Source: Cellvibrionales bacterium
GTDB taxonomy: Bacteria; Pseudomonadota; Gammaproteobacteria; Pseudomonadales; JAHEGP01
Reading direction: 5' to 3'
NCBI GenBank assembly: GCA_024645065.1
Contig: JAHEGP010000157.1
Coordinates: 1-7,678 of the forward strand
DNA: 7,678 nucleotides
Positions 1 to 5,455 of this stretch are shown piece after piece. The translations under genes and the position numbers were made by a program. Each line of letters opens with the position of its first letter. Position 1 is the stretch's first letter. Below the pieces are notes generated by a model, which was given only the letters and a program-made list of their open reading frames with translations, did not search any database and was not told the origin of the DNA.

Positions 1-61
1 TATCAGCGGCGGGGCCCGCGATGTCCAATGTCTTAACGGCATTAACGCCCGCGCTGGCCAT
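1..61 (-). CDS. Possible 5' end of a divergent gene, cut by the left edge
   Basis: On the minus strand an ATG at 61-59 opens a frame that stays open to the left edge and encodes 20 residues beginning MASAGVNAVKTLDIAG. An in-frame TAA lies eight codons upstream, so this ATG would be the true start if the gene is real. Third codon positions are mostly G or C, as in the neighbouring genes, but the Shine-Dalgarno match (AAAGG, about 10 nt away) is weak. I do not recognise the product. A competing reading is a plus-strand frame open from position 2 to a TGA at 158-160, the possible 3' end of an upstream gene; an open stretch of 52 codons is not rare in GC-rich DNA. Neither is secure. Confidence 0.25.
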   Translation of the reverse strand, partial: MASAGVNAVKTLDIAGPAAD

Positions 62-166
62 ACCGGATCGACCTTTCCAGGGTTACAGCTAGTGCGCGAA
101 AAGCTGGCCCCCCGGCTCGCCCCGACCTGGGGGTCACGCTCAAACACGGTAGATTTTTGACCTGCC

Positions 167-182
167 CTGTATTCTAATACCG
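167..182 (+). promoter_or_regulatory. LexA (SOS) box-like site upstream of dinB
   Basis: The sequence CTGT-ATTCTAAT-ACCG matches the gammaproteobacterial LexA consensus CTGT-N8-ACAG at seven of the eight fixed positions. It lies 46 bp before the dinB start and overlaps TAATAC (175-180), the best -10-like hexamer in this region, where repressor binding would block transcription. dinB is a classical LexA-regulated gene, so the location is what the family predicts. No good -35 goes with that -10; TTGACC at 157-162 is only 12 bp away. Confidence 0.45.
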
Positions 183-228
183 TGCATCCTGCAACCACAT
201 CTTCCGACAGCCGTTCACTGCTAACCTC

Positions 229-1308
229 ATGCCCGAATCACCGCGCAAGATTATCCATATCGATGCCGACTGTTTTTACGCGGCGATCGAGATGCGCGAC
301 GATCCGTCGCTGCGGGGCGTGCCCCTGGCGGTCGGCGGCGCCAGTGACAAACGCGGTGTGATTACCACCTGCAATTATGAGGCGAGGGCTTGCGGGGTTC
401 GGTCGGCGATGCCCAGCGCCACTGCATTGAGACTTTGCCCGGAACTGCGCATCGTGAAAACCCGGTTTCCCGCCTATCGTGAAGCCGCCGCTGCAATGCG
501 CGACATCTTCCGTGACTACAGTGAGCTGGTCGAACCCCTGTCACTGGATGAGGCTTTTATCGACGTCACAGCATCGCCGCATTGCCGGGCGAGCGCCACT
601 TTGATGGCAGAGGAGATACGTCAGCGGGTGGCTGAGTCGATTGGTATCACGGTGTCAGCCGGTGTCGCCCCCAACAAATTTCTCGCCAAGGTTGCCAGTG
701 ATTGGGACAAGCCCGATGGCATGACGGTAATCCTGCCCCGGGAAGTGAAGGCATTTGTCGCGATGTTGCCGGTAGAAAAAGTGTTCGGGGTGGGGCGAGT
801 GACGGCCGCAAGACTCCATGGTATGGGAGTTAATTGCTGTGGTGAGTTGCAGGTTTTCAGCCAATTTGAAATGGTCGAAAAATTCGGCAGCTTTGGTCAA
901 CGCCTGTATCAATTGTGCCGTGGTATCGATCAGCGACCGGTAAAGCCTGGTCGGCGGCGAAAATCGCTGAGCGTTGAAAACACATTCAGCGCCAATCTCC
1001 AATCCCTTGCAGAGTGCCGACAACAGTTGCCGGCGTTGATCGAGGAGTTGCACCGGCGCCTGGCCGGGTTGCCACCGGAGTATCCCATCAATCGCGCGGT
1101 AGTGAAGGTCAAGTTTGCGGATTTTACCCAGACTACAGCGGAAGCGGCCGCCGAACGGGCTGACCTCGAGCAGTTGTTGGCGCTTTGCGGGCACGCTTAC
1201 AAGCGGTTCGCCAAGCCGGTGCGCCTGCTCGGTGTTGGGGTTCGCTTCGTGGATGCGAAGGGTGACAGCGAACAACTGGATATGTTCGTCAATAGCTTCG
1301 GCCATTAA
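229..1308 (+). CDS. dinB: DNA polymerase IV (Y-family translesion polymerase)
   Basis: Error-prone DNA polymerase that extends primers past damaged template bases and is recruited to stalled forks through the sliding clamp. The 359-residue product is typical in length for DinB. Visible in order: the N-terminal metal-binding segment HIDADCFYA with D12 and steric-gate Y17 (Phe in E. coli, Tyr in several archaeal relatives); the palm motif SLDEAF with catalytic D107 and E108; the SAGVAPNKFLAK segment at 143-154; a helix-hairpin-helix thumb motif around 187-200 (GVGRVTAARLHGMG); the little-finger domain from about 245 to 340; and a near-C-terminal beta-clamp motif QLDMF at 349-353. All catalytic residues are present. 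The ATG fits the family N-terminus, but no strong Shine-Dalgarno precedes it. A LexA-like site lies upstream and a hairpin follows the stop, so the gene looks monocistronic and SOS-regulated. Confidence 0.97.
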   Translation: MPESPRKIIHIDADCFYAAIEMRDDPSLRGVPLAVGGASDKRGVITTCNYEARACGVRSAMPSATALRLCPELRIVKTRFPAYREAAAAMRDIFRDYSELVEPLSLDEAFIDVTASPHCRASATLMAEEIRQRVAESIGITVSAGVAPNKFLAKVASDWDKPDGMTVILPREVKAFVAMLPVEKVFGVGRVTAARLHGMGVNCCGELQVFSQFEMVEKFGSFGQRLYQLCRGIDQRPVKPGRRRKSLSVENTFSANLQSLAECRQQLPALIEELHRRLAGLPPEYPINRAVVKVKFADFTQTTAEAAAERADLEQLLALCGHAYKRFAKPVRLLGVGVRFVDAKGDSEQLDMFVNSFGH

Positions 1309-1312
1309 CTCA

Positions 1313-1336
1313 AGCGGCAGGGGTAGCCCTGCCGCT
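1313..1336 (+). terminator. Hairpin terminator candidate after dinB
   Basis: A perfect 10-bp inverted repeat (AGCGGCAGGG / CCCTGCCGCT) with a GTAG tetraloop begins four bases after the dinB stop codon. It would form a very stable RNA hairpin. The downstream tract (GTCTGGTATTTGATTT) is only moderately T-rich, so efficiency as an intrinsic terminator is uncertain; it could also protect the mRNA 3' end. Confidence 0.6.
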
Positions 1337-1349
1337 GTCTGGTATTTGA

Positions 1350-1378
1350 TTTACAGGTAGCGGCGTGTTGCGTATAGG
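1350..1378 (+). promoter_or_regulatory. Sigma-70-type promoter candidate for rhlE
   Basis: TTTACA (1350-1355) and TATAGG (1373-1378) are separated by exactly 17 bp. Transcription would start near 1385 and give rhlE a leader of about 90 nt. A 7-bp inverted repeat at 1369-1390 overlaps the -10 and start region. The promoter lies just after the dinB hairpin, which supports independent transcription of rhlE. Confidence 0.5.
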
Positions 1379-1390
1379 CCAAAATACGCA
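1369..1390 (+). repeat. Inverted repeat over the rhlE promoter -10/start region
   Basis: TGCGTAT (1369-1375) and ATACGCA (1384-1390) are perfect 7-bp arms around an 8-bp spacer. The element covers the putative -10 and transcription start of rhlE, so it could be an operator. Most of it lies upstream of the predicted start, which makes an RNA hairpin less likely. No known operator family is recognised. Confidence 0.4.
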
Positions 1391-1473
1391 TAGCCCGGCG
1401 GACTTGCCTGCTGTAAGCTGCCGGCCCTTTCTTGAATGGCGATCCCCAGAATTCGCCCCAACCGGATTATCCT

Positions 1474-2763
1474 ATGAGTTTCAACGACCTCGGCCTGTCG
1501 GCCCCCATTCTTCAAGCTATCGCAGAGCAAGGCTATGACACCCCTTCGCCCATCCAGCAGCAGGCGATACCCGCGGTGTTGCAGGGTCAGGACGTGATGG
1601 CAGCCGCGCAAACCGGTACCGGAAAAACCGCCGGTTTTACTTTGCCGATACTTGAACGCCTGGCCCGGGGCAACGGCGCCCGGGGCAATCAGGTGAGGGC
1701 ATTGATCCTGACGCCAACCCGGGAACTTGCAGCGCAAGTCGCCCAGAGCGTTTCGACTTACGGCAAGCACCTCGGTCTGCATTCTGCTGTGGTGTTTGGG
1801 GGAGTCAAGATCAACCCGCAAATGATGCAGCTGCGCAGGGGCGTTGATATTCTGGTCGCCACACCGGGTCGCCTGCTCGATCTGTATCAGCAGAATGCGG
1901 TGCGCTTTGATCAACTTGAGGTGCTGGTTCTCGACGAAGCCGATCGCATGCTGGATATGGGTTTTATCCGCGACATCAAGAAAATTATCAGCCTGTTGCC
2001 GCCCAGGCGCCAGAACCTGATGTTTTCAGCCACGTTTTCCAACGAGATTCGCGCCCTGGCGAAAGGGCTCGTAAATAATCCAGTAGAGATTTCGGTCAGC
2101 CCGCCCAATACCACAGTGGAGTCTGTCGAGCACTGGATTTACCCGGTCGATAAAAGCCGCAAGTCGGCTTTGCTGGCGCACTTGATAGAGGATTATCGGT
2201 GGCATCAGGTGCTGGTATTCAGCCGCACCAAGCACGGCGCAAATCGACTGACCCGCTACCTGGAGGGTCACGGTATCAAAGCCGCTGCGATTCACGGCAA
2301 CAAGAGCCAGGGAGCGCGCACCAGAGCGCTGGCTGATTTTAAAAGTAATACGATTCAGGTTCTGGTGGCGACTGACATAGCCGCCCGGGGCCTGGATATT
2401 GACCAACTGCCACAGGTTGTCAATTTTGACCTTCCCAACGTACCCGAAGACTATGTGCATCGCATTGGCCGCACCGGTCGGGCAGGCGCCTCCGGCAAGG
2501 CTGTTTCCCTGGTGTGTGATGAAGAAGTCAAACAGTTGAGTGACATTGAGCGGGTGATTCGTGCGGCCCTGCCACGCAGGGCGGTAGCCGGTTTCGAGCC
2601 CGCTCGGGAGTTGCCGCCCTCGTGCCTGAATCAACCAACGGCACGCCACAGTCGTGCCCGCCAGGCCAAGGTGATCCAACGCCCCGGTAAGCGTTACCAG
2701 GGAAAATCCCGGGTCCGCTCGGTAAGCGGTGAGAAGGTTGCCGTGGCGAATGAGAGGTGTTGA
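1474..2763 (+). CDS. rhlE: RhlE-type DEAD-box ATP-dependent RNA helicase
   Basis: Superfamily 2 RNA helicase that unwinds short RNA duplexes using ATP; RhlE proteins act in ribosome maturation and RNA turnover, often at low temperature. I start the 429-residue protein at ATG 1474 (MSFNDLGLS), the family-typical N-terminus; an in-frame TTG at 1432 adds 14 atypical residues and is less likely. All helicase motifs are intact: Q motif with Q28, motif I AQTGTGKT (45-52), PTRELA (81-86), GG (109-110), TPGR (130-133), DEAD (154-157), SAT (185-187), ATDIAARGLDI (299-309) and HRIGRTGRAG (329-338). After about residue 365 comes a basic, low-complexity tail rich in Arg, Lys, Ser and Pro, typical of RhlE RNA-binding extensions. 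The ribosome-binding site is poor. The gene converges on dbpA with 68 bp between the stop codons and no clear terminator. Confidence 0.93.
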   Translation: MSFNDLGLSAPILQAIAEQGYDTPSPIQQQAIPAVLQGQDVMAAAQTGTGKTAGFTLPILERLARGNGARGNQVRALILTPTRELAAQVAQSVSTYGKHLGLHSAVVFGGVKINPQMMQLRRGVDILVATPGRLLDLYQQNAVRFDQLEVLVLDEADRMLDMGFIRDIKKIISLLPPRRQNLMFSATFSNEIRALAKGLVNNPVEISVSPPNTTVESVEHWIYPVDKSRKSALLAHLIEDYRWHQVLVFSRTKHGANRLTRYLEGHGIKAAAIHGNKSQGARTRALADFKSNTIQVLVATDIAARGLDIDQLPQVVNFDLPNVPEDYVHRIGRTGRAGASGKAVSLVCDEEVKQLSDIERVIRAALPRRAVAGFEPARELPPSCLNQPTARHSRARQAKVIQRPGKRYQGKSRVRSVSGEKVAVANERC

Positions 2764-2831
2764 GCGACGCGGCGACCCCCTTCGCGGTGTCAGTGATCCG
2801 GTTTGGAGCGCAGCGCTAGCCGAATTGGAAG

Positions 2832-4211
2832 TTACAGCACCCTAACCTTGAAGGTTCGCCCCTTGAGCTTACCCTGCTGCAGCTTGCGCAGCGCATCAGG
2901 TACCGCACTGCGCTTGATGGCCACATAGCTGGAATTATCCAGCAGGTCGATTTTACCGACCTGCTTGCCGTCAATGCCGTCCTTCGAAGTGAGAGCGCCG
3001 AGTATATCTCCCGGCCTGATTTTCTGCTTTCTTCCGCCACTGATTTGCAGGCTGCGCATGGGCGCGCTGTAAGCGGGTTCCTGGAGCACCGCCCGCGGTG
3101 GTAAGGGTGTTCCAGGTGAAGAGATTTCACCCGGTCGGTATTGCTCCAGCCTGGGGGCTTCGGATTCTTCAAAAATGGTGCAGGCGATACCGCTGGCGCC
3201 GGCACGGCCGGTTCTGCCGGTGCGATGCAGGTGCAGGTCGCCGTTACGGGCCGGGCGGTTGTTGATGACCATGTCGAGTGCGTCGATATCCAGGCCCCGG
3301 GCTGCGACATCGGTGGCGACCAGAACGGTGGCGCTGTTGTTGGCGAACTGTACCAGAGTCCGGGTGCGGTCGCGCTGCTCCAGGTCCCCATGCAGGGCCA
3401 GCGCACTAAATCCCTGTTGGGCAAGCATCCCGGCAAGCTCCCGGGTTTCCTGTCTGGTATTACAGAACACCAGTGCGGATTGCGGCCTGAAATGCAGTAA
3501 AAGCAGGCGCAGGGCGTCGTCACGGGATTGCCCCGCCTGGAGGCGATAGAAGTACTCGTCGATCCTGCCGCTGGCGCGGCTCGCTGCCACTTTAATAGTG
3601 ACCGGGTCGACCAGAACACGCGCGGCGATCGACTCGATAGCTTCCGGATAGGTGGCGCTCAATAGCAGGGATTGGCGCTTTAGCGGCAGCCTTTCGATGA
3701 TTGCATCCAGGCTGGCCTGGAAGCCCATATCCAGCATGCGATCGGCCTCGTCCAGCACCAGGGTAGTGAGTTGTGAGGTCTCCAGGGTGCCCTTGCGAAG
3801 ATGCTCCTCGATCCGGCCTGGTGTGCCCACAACGATATGCGTACCGTGGTGCAAGGAACCGATCTGTGGGCCCAGCGGAGTCCCGCCGCACAGGCTCAGC
3901 ACCTTGACGTTGGGTATAGCTCGCGCCAGCTTGCGGATTTCCCTGGCGACCTGGTCAGCAAGCTCCCGGGTTGGGCACAGCACCAGGGACTGCACGCGAA
4001 AGCTTGTGACGTCGAGCTTGTTCAACAGGCCGAGCGCGAATGCAGCGGTTTTCCCGGAACCGGTCTGGCCCTGGGCGATCAGGTCCCGGCCCGCAAGGAT
4101 GGTGGGCAGGCTCTGGGCCTGAATCGGCGTCATCGCCTGATACCCCAGGTCGCCCAGGTTTTGTAGCAATTCCGCCTTGAGATCGAGTTCAGAGAAGCAT
4201 GGCCGGGACAC
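2832..4211 (-). CDS. dbpA: ATP-dependent RNA helicase DbpA
   Basis: DEAD-box helicase of large-subunit ribosome assembly; the family is activated by hairpin 92 of 23S rRNA through a C-terminal RNA-recognition domain. The 459-residue product is close to E. coli DbpA in length. Visible: Q motif with Q31, motif I GQTGSGKT (48-55), PTRELA (80-85), GG (109-110), TPGR (130-133), DEAD (154-157), SAT (185-187), ATDVAARGLDID (299-310), motif VI HRTGRTGRAG (329-338), and a DbpA RNA-binding domain at about 384-459 with GGRKQKIRPGDILGALT and VGKID, which separates it from other DEAD-box proteins. Translation starts at GTG (4211-4209), preceded by GAGGAA with a 6-nt gap. Oddities: the segment before motif VI (INNRPARNGDLHLHR) lacks the usual aromatic-Glu-Leu, and motif VI has Thr in place of the usual Ile or Val. 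The frame is intact, so this looks like divergence. Transcription must start between the csp terminator and the GTG. Confidence 0.95.
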   Translation of the reverse strand: MSRPCFSELDLKAELLQNLGDLGYQAMTPIQAQSLPTILAGRDLIAQGQTGSGKTAAFALGLLNKLDVTSFRVQSLVLCPTRELADQVAREIRKLARAIPNVKVLSLCGGTPLGPQIGSLHHGTHIVVGTPGRIEEHLRKGTLETSQLTTLVLDEADRMLDMGFQASLDAIIERLPLKRQSLLLSATYPEAIESIAARVLVDPVTIKVAASRASGRIDEYFYRLQAGQSRDDALRLLLLHFRPQSALVFCNTRQETRELAGMLAQQGFSALALHGDLEQRDRTRTLVQFANNSATVLVATDVAARGLDIDALDMVINNRPARNGDLHLHRTGRTGRAGASGIACTIFEESEAPRLEQYRPGEISSPGTPLPPRAVLQEPAYSAPMRSLQISGGRKQKIRPGDILGALTSKDGIDGKQVGKIDLLDNSSYVAIKRSAVPDALRKLQQGKLKGRTFKVRVL

Positions 4212-4217
4212 TATGAT

Positions 4218-4223
4218 TTCCTC
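4218..4223 (-). promoter_or_regulatory. Shine-Dalgarno that fixes the dbpA GTG start
   Basis: GAGGAA on the minus strand lies 6 nt before the GTG at 4211-4209. The nearest out-of-frame ATG (4200-4198) has no comparable site, and the frame begun by the GTG gives the conserved DbpA N-terminus, so GTG is the real initiator. Confidence 0.75.
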
Positions 4224-4287
4224 GATGGCTGCTGTGCGGGATGTCCCGGCGCCGCCCCGGGCAGAAATCCCTGGGACCTGCGAAACG

Positions 4288-4322
4288 AAAAAGGGCGCAA
4301 CCTCGGAAACAAGGCCGCACCC
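4288..4322 (-). terminator. Intrinsic terminator of the cold-shock gene
   Basis: Read on the minus strand, arms of 13 nt (4322-4310 and 4305-4293) pair throughout, three pairs in the middle and one near the base being G-U, around a TTTC loop, and are followed directly by five T residues (4292-4288). This is a textbook rho-independent terminator 78 nt after the csp stop codon. It separates csp transcription from dbpA. The 3' untranslated stretch before it contains a perfect 12-bp palindrome CCGATTAATCGG at 4373-4384 and an overlapping short repeat (TCGGA/TCCGA, 4363-4376). Confidence 0.85.
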
Positions 4323-4399
4323 TCTGCGTTCGCCCTCCGTGATGGGGCGAGACGAACATTTGTCGGATGGCTCCGATTAATCGGGCCAGCGACGAGTCC

Positions 4400-4606
4400 T
4401 TACAATGCTATGATGTTTTCTGCCTGGGGACCTTTCTGGCCCTGGGTGACATTGAATTTAACCCGCTGCCCTTCGCTCAGGGTTTTGAAGCCTTCGCCAG
4501 AGATTGCACTGAAGTGTGCAAACACGTCAGGTCCAGACTCTTGCTCGATAAAGCCAAAACCCTTGGCTTCGTTAAACCATTTTACCGTTCCGGTGGTGGT
4601 AGACAT
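4400..4606 (-). CDS. CspA-family cold-shock RNA/ssDNA-binding protein
   Basis: Small single-domain (S1-like OB fold) RNA chaperone that binds single-stranded RNA or DNA and prevents secondary structure, typically in cold or stationary phase. The 68-residue protein has the classical fold: KWFN at 9-12, RNP1 KGFGFI at 15-20 and RNP2 VFAHF at 28-32. I choose ATG 4606, giving MSTTTGTVKWF, because AGGAAA sits 5 nt before it and the sequence matches family N-termini; an in-frame ATG at 4627 would add seven atypical residues (MKHQEII). The gene has its own near-consensus promoter about 150 nt upstream and a strong terminator, so it is monocistronic. The long leader resembles cold-inducible csp genes; which paralogue (CspA, CspC, CapB and so on) it represents cannot be told. 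Confidence 0.96.
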   Translation of the reverse strand: MSTTTGTVKWFNEAKGFGFIEQESGPDVFAHFSAISGEGFKTLSEGQRVKFNVTQGQKGPQAENIIAL

Positions 4607-4756
4607 AATAATTTCCTGATGTTTCATGAGAGTATTGACCTGATTCTAGAGGTCGGTTTGTGCTGGAAGTGATGCGCTAACTTATGAAAAACAGGACGAG
4701 GTACTAGGAAGGAACTTCGAAATGGTATGCATAAATTTAAGACGTACTTTCAAGCA
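4607..4756 (-). promoter_or_regulatory. Long 5' leader of the cold-shock gene
   Basis: About 150 nt separate the predicted transcription start (near 4756) from the csp ATG. This is close to the length of the E. coli cspA leader, which acts as an RNA thermosensor. The stretch contains no gene. It is AT-richer than its surroundings near the start codon, and contains a TATGCATA palindrome and a small hairpin (GACCT/AGGTC, 4637-4654) about 30 nt before the ATG. The Shine-Dalgarno AGGAAA is at 4612-4617. Thermosensing is inferred by analogy. Confidence 0.5.
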
Positions 4757-4762
4757 AGGGCA

Positions 4763-4790
4763 AGTATATAGCGGAAAAGCGCCGTGTCAA
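4763..4790 (-). promoter_or_regulatory. Near-consensus sigma-70 promoter of the cold-shock gene
   Basis: On the minus strand TTGACA (4790-4785, perfect -35) and TATACT (4768-4763, five of six -10 matches) are spaced by 16 bp. Transcription would start near 4756. It is the strongest promoter in the window and explains the isolated, highly expressed character of the csp gene. Confidence 0.8.
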
Positions 4791-4833
4791 GATTTTCTGG
4801 CGAGCACACCGCGGAAGTTTCACAGTCAGTAGC

Positions 4834-4915
4834 CGCGATGCCCCAATGCCCTGGGTTGCCGACTATTCTGCCGGCAAAGCCCGGGGACAAGGGAAAGTCG
4901 ACCGGAAGCATCGCG
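4834..4915. repeat. Nested inverted repeat between slyD and csp
   Basis: The 141 bp between the slyD stop and the csp promoter hold no gene, but three nested complementary pairs: CGCGATGC (4834-4841) with GCATCGCG (4908-4915), perfect 8 bp; CCCTGGG (4849-4855) with CCCGGGG (4880-4886), 7 bp with one G-U in plus-strand RNA; and TGCCG (4857-4861) with CGGCA (4872-4876), 5 bp. The element could fold in either strand and would form the 3' untranslated region of slyD. No T tract follows, so it is not a typical terminator. Such repeats occur by chance in GC-rich DNA. Confidence 0.3.
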
Positions 4916-4931
4916 AAGTCGGGGTTTTGCG

Positions 4932-5402
4932 CTAGTGGGAGTGGCCATGGGCTATTTCTTCTTCGGTCGCTTCCCTGACCTCGACAATCTCGACGGCGAA
5001 ATTCAGCGGCACGCCGGCCAGGGGATGATTGCCATCGATGGTTACCTCATCGCCTTCGACGTTCTTGACCATGATACGCTGTACTGCGCCATCGGGGGAC
5101 TGGGTCTCAAACATCATTCCTGCCTCGACCTTGTCCACGCCCTGGAATGCCGCTTTGTTCACCACTTGCACCAGCTCCGGTCGAGACTCGCCATAGGCTT
5201 CTTCCGGCGCAACGCTCACCTCGAGTGAGTCGCCCTTGATCTTGCCGGTCAGCGCTTTTTCCAGGCCGGGGATAATATTCCCACCACCATGCAGGTAAGC
5301 GAGGGGTTCCGAACCCTCGGAGCTGTCCAGTACGTTGCCGTCATCGTCAGTCAGTGTGTAATGCATGCTGACCACCAGGTTGTTGCCAATTAGCAAAGAC
5401 AT
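4932..5402 (-). CDS. slyD: FKBP-type peptidyl-prolyl cis-trans isomerase, SlyD-like
   Basis: Cytoplasmic prolyl isomerase and folding chaperone. The 156 residues show the split FKBP domain (about 1-70 and 120-147) with Y15, D25, AYLHG and IIPGLEKAL (43-51), interrupted by an insert-in-flap chaperone domain at about 72-120. The segment DGNHPLAG (123-130) and the ending REATEEEIAHGHSH are SlyD hallmarks. In E. coli SlyD a long His/Cys-rich nickel-binding tail follows; here the protein stops after only three tail histidines (152, 154, 156), so strong metal storage is doubtful. The ATG is preceded by GAGGAA with a 5-nt gap. The start lies 53 bp after the aldehyde dehydrogenase stop on the same strand with no terminator between, so co-transcription is possible. 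Confidence 0.92.
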   Translation of the reverse strand: MSLLIGNNLVVSMHYTLTDDDGNVLDSSEGSEPLAYLHGGGNIIPGLEKALTGKIKGDSLEVSVAPEEAYGESRPELVQVVNKAAFQGVDKVEAGMMFETQSPDGAVQRIMVKNVEGDEVTIDGNHPLAGVPLNFAVEIVEVREATEEEIAHGHSH

Positions 5403-5455
5403 TGTTGTTCCTCAGTTGTGCCGGGTTTGGGGTGTGGCTGGTGCTTTATCAGGTT

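Noticed and set aside
655..1305. 216-codon minus-strand open frame
   Set aside because: It is antisense to dinB, with no ribosome-binding site or recognisable domain.
2026..2679. 217-codon minus-strand open frame
   Set aside because: It is antisense to rhlE, whose helicase motifs are intact throughout; no family features are seen.
2764..2831. Bidirectional terminator between rhlE and dbpA
   Set aside because: I looked for a hairpin with T tracts on either strand between the convergent stops and found none.
3195..3270. Compensated frameshift in dbpA motif V-VI
   Set aside because: Neither alternative frame gives the expected residues, and the segment has the normal length.
4373..4384. Perfect 12-bp palindrome CCGATTAATCGG after the csp gene
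   Set aside because: About two such palindromes are expected by chance in a window this size, and the true terminator lies further downstream.
4741..4756. Cold-box-like sequence GTACGTC in the csp leader
   Set aside because: The mRNA strand carries the reverse complement of the E. coli cold-box core (GACGTAC), not the box itself; a 7-base match is expected by chance.
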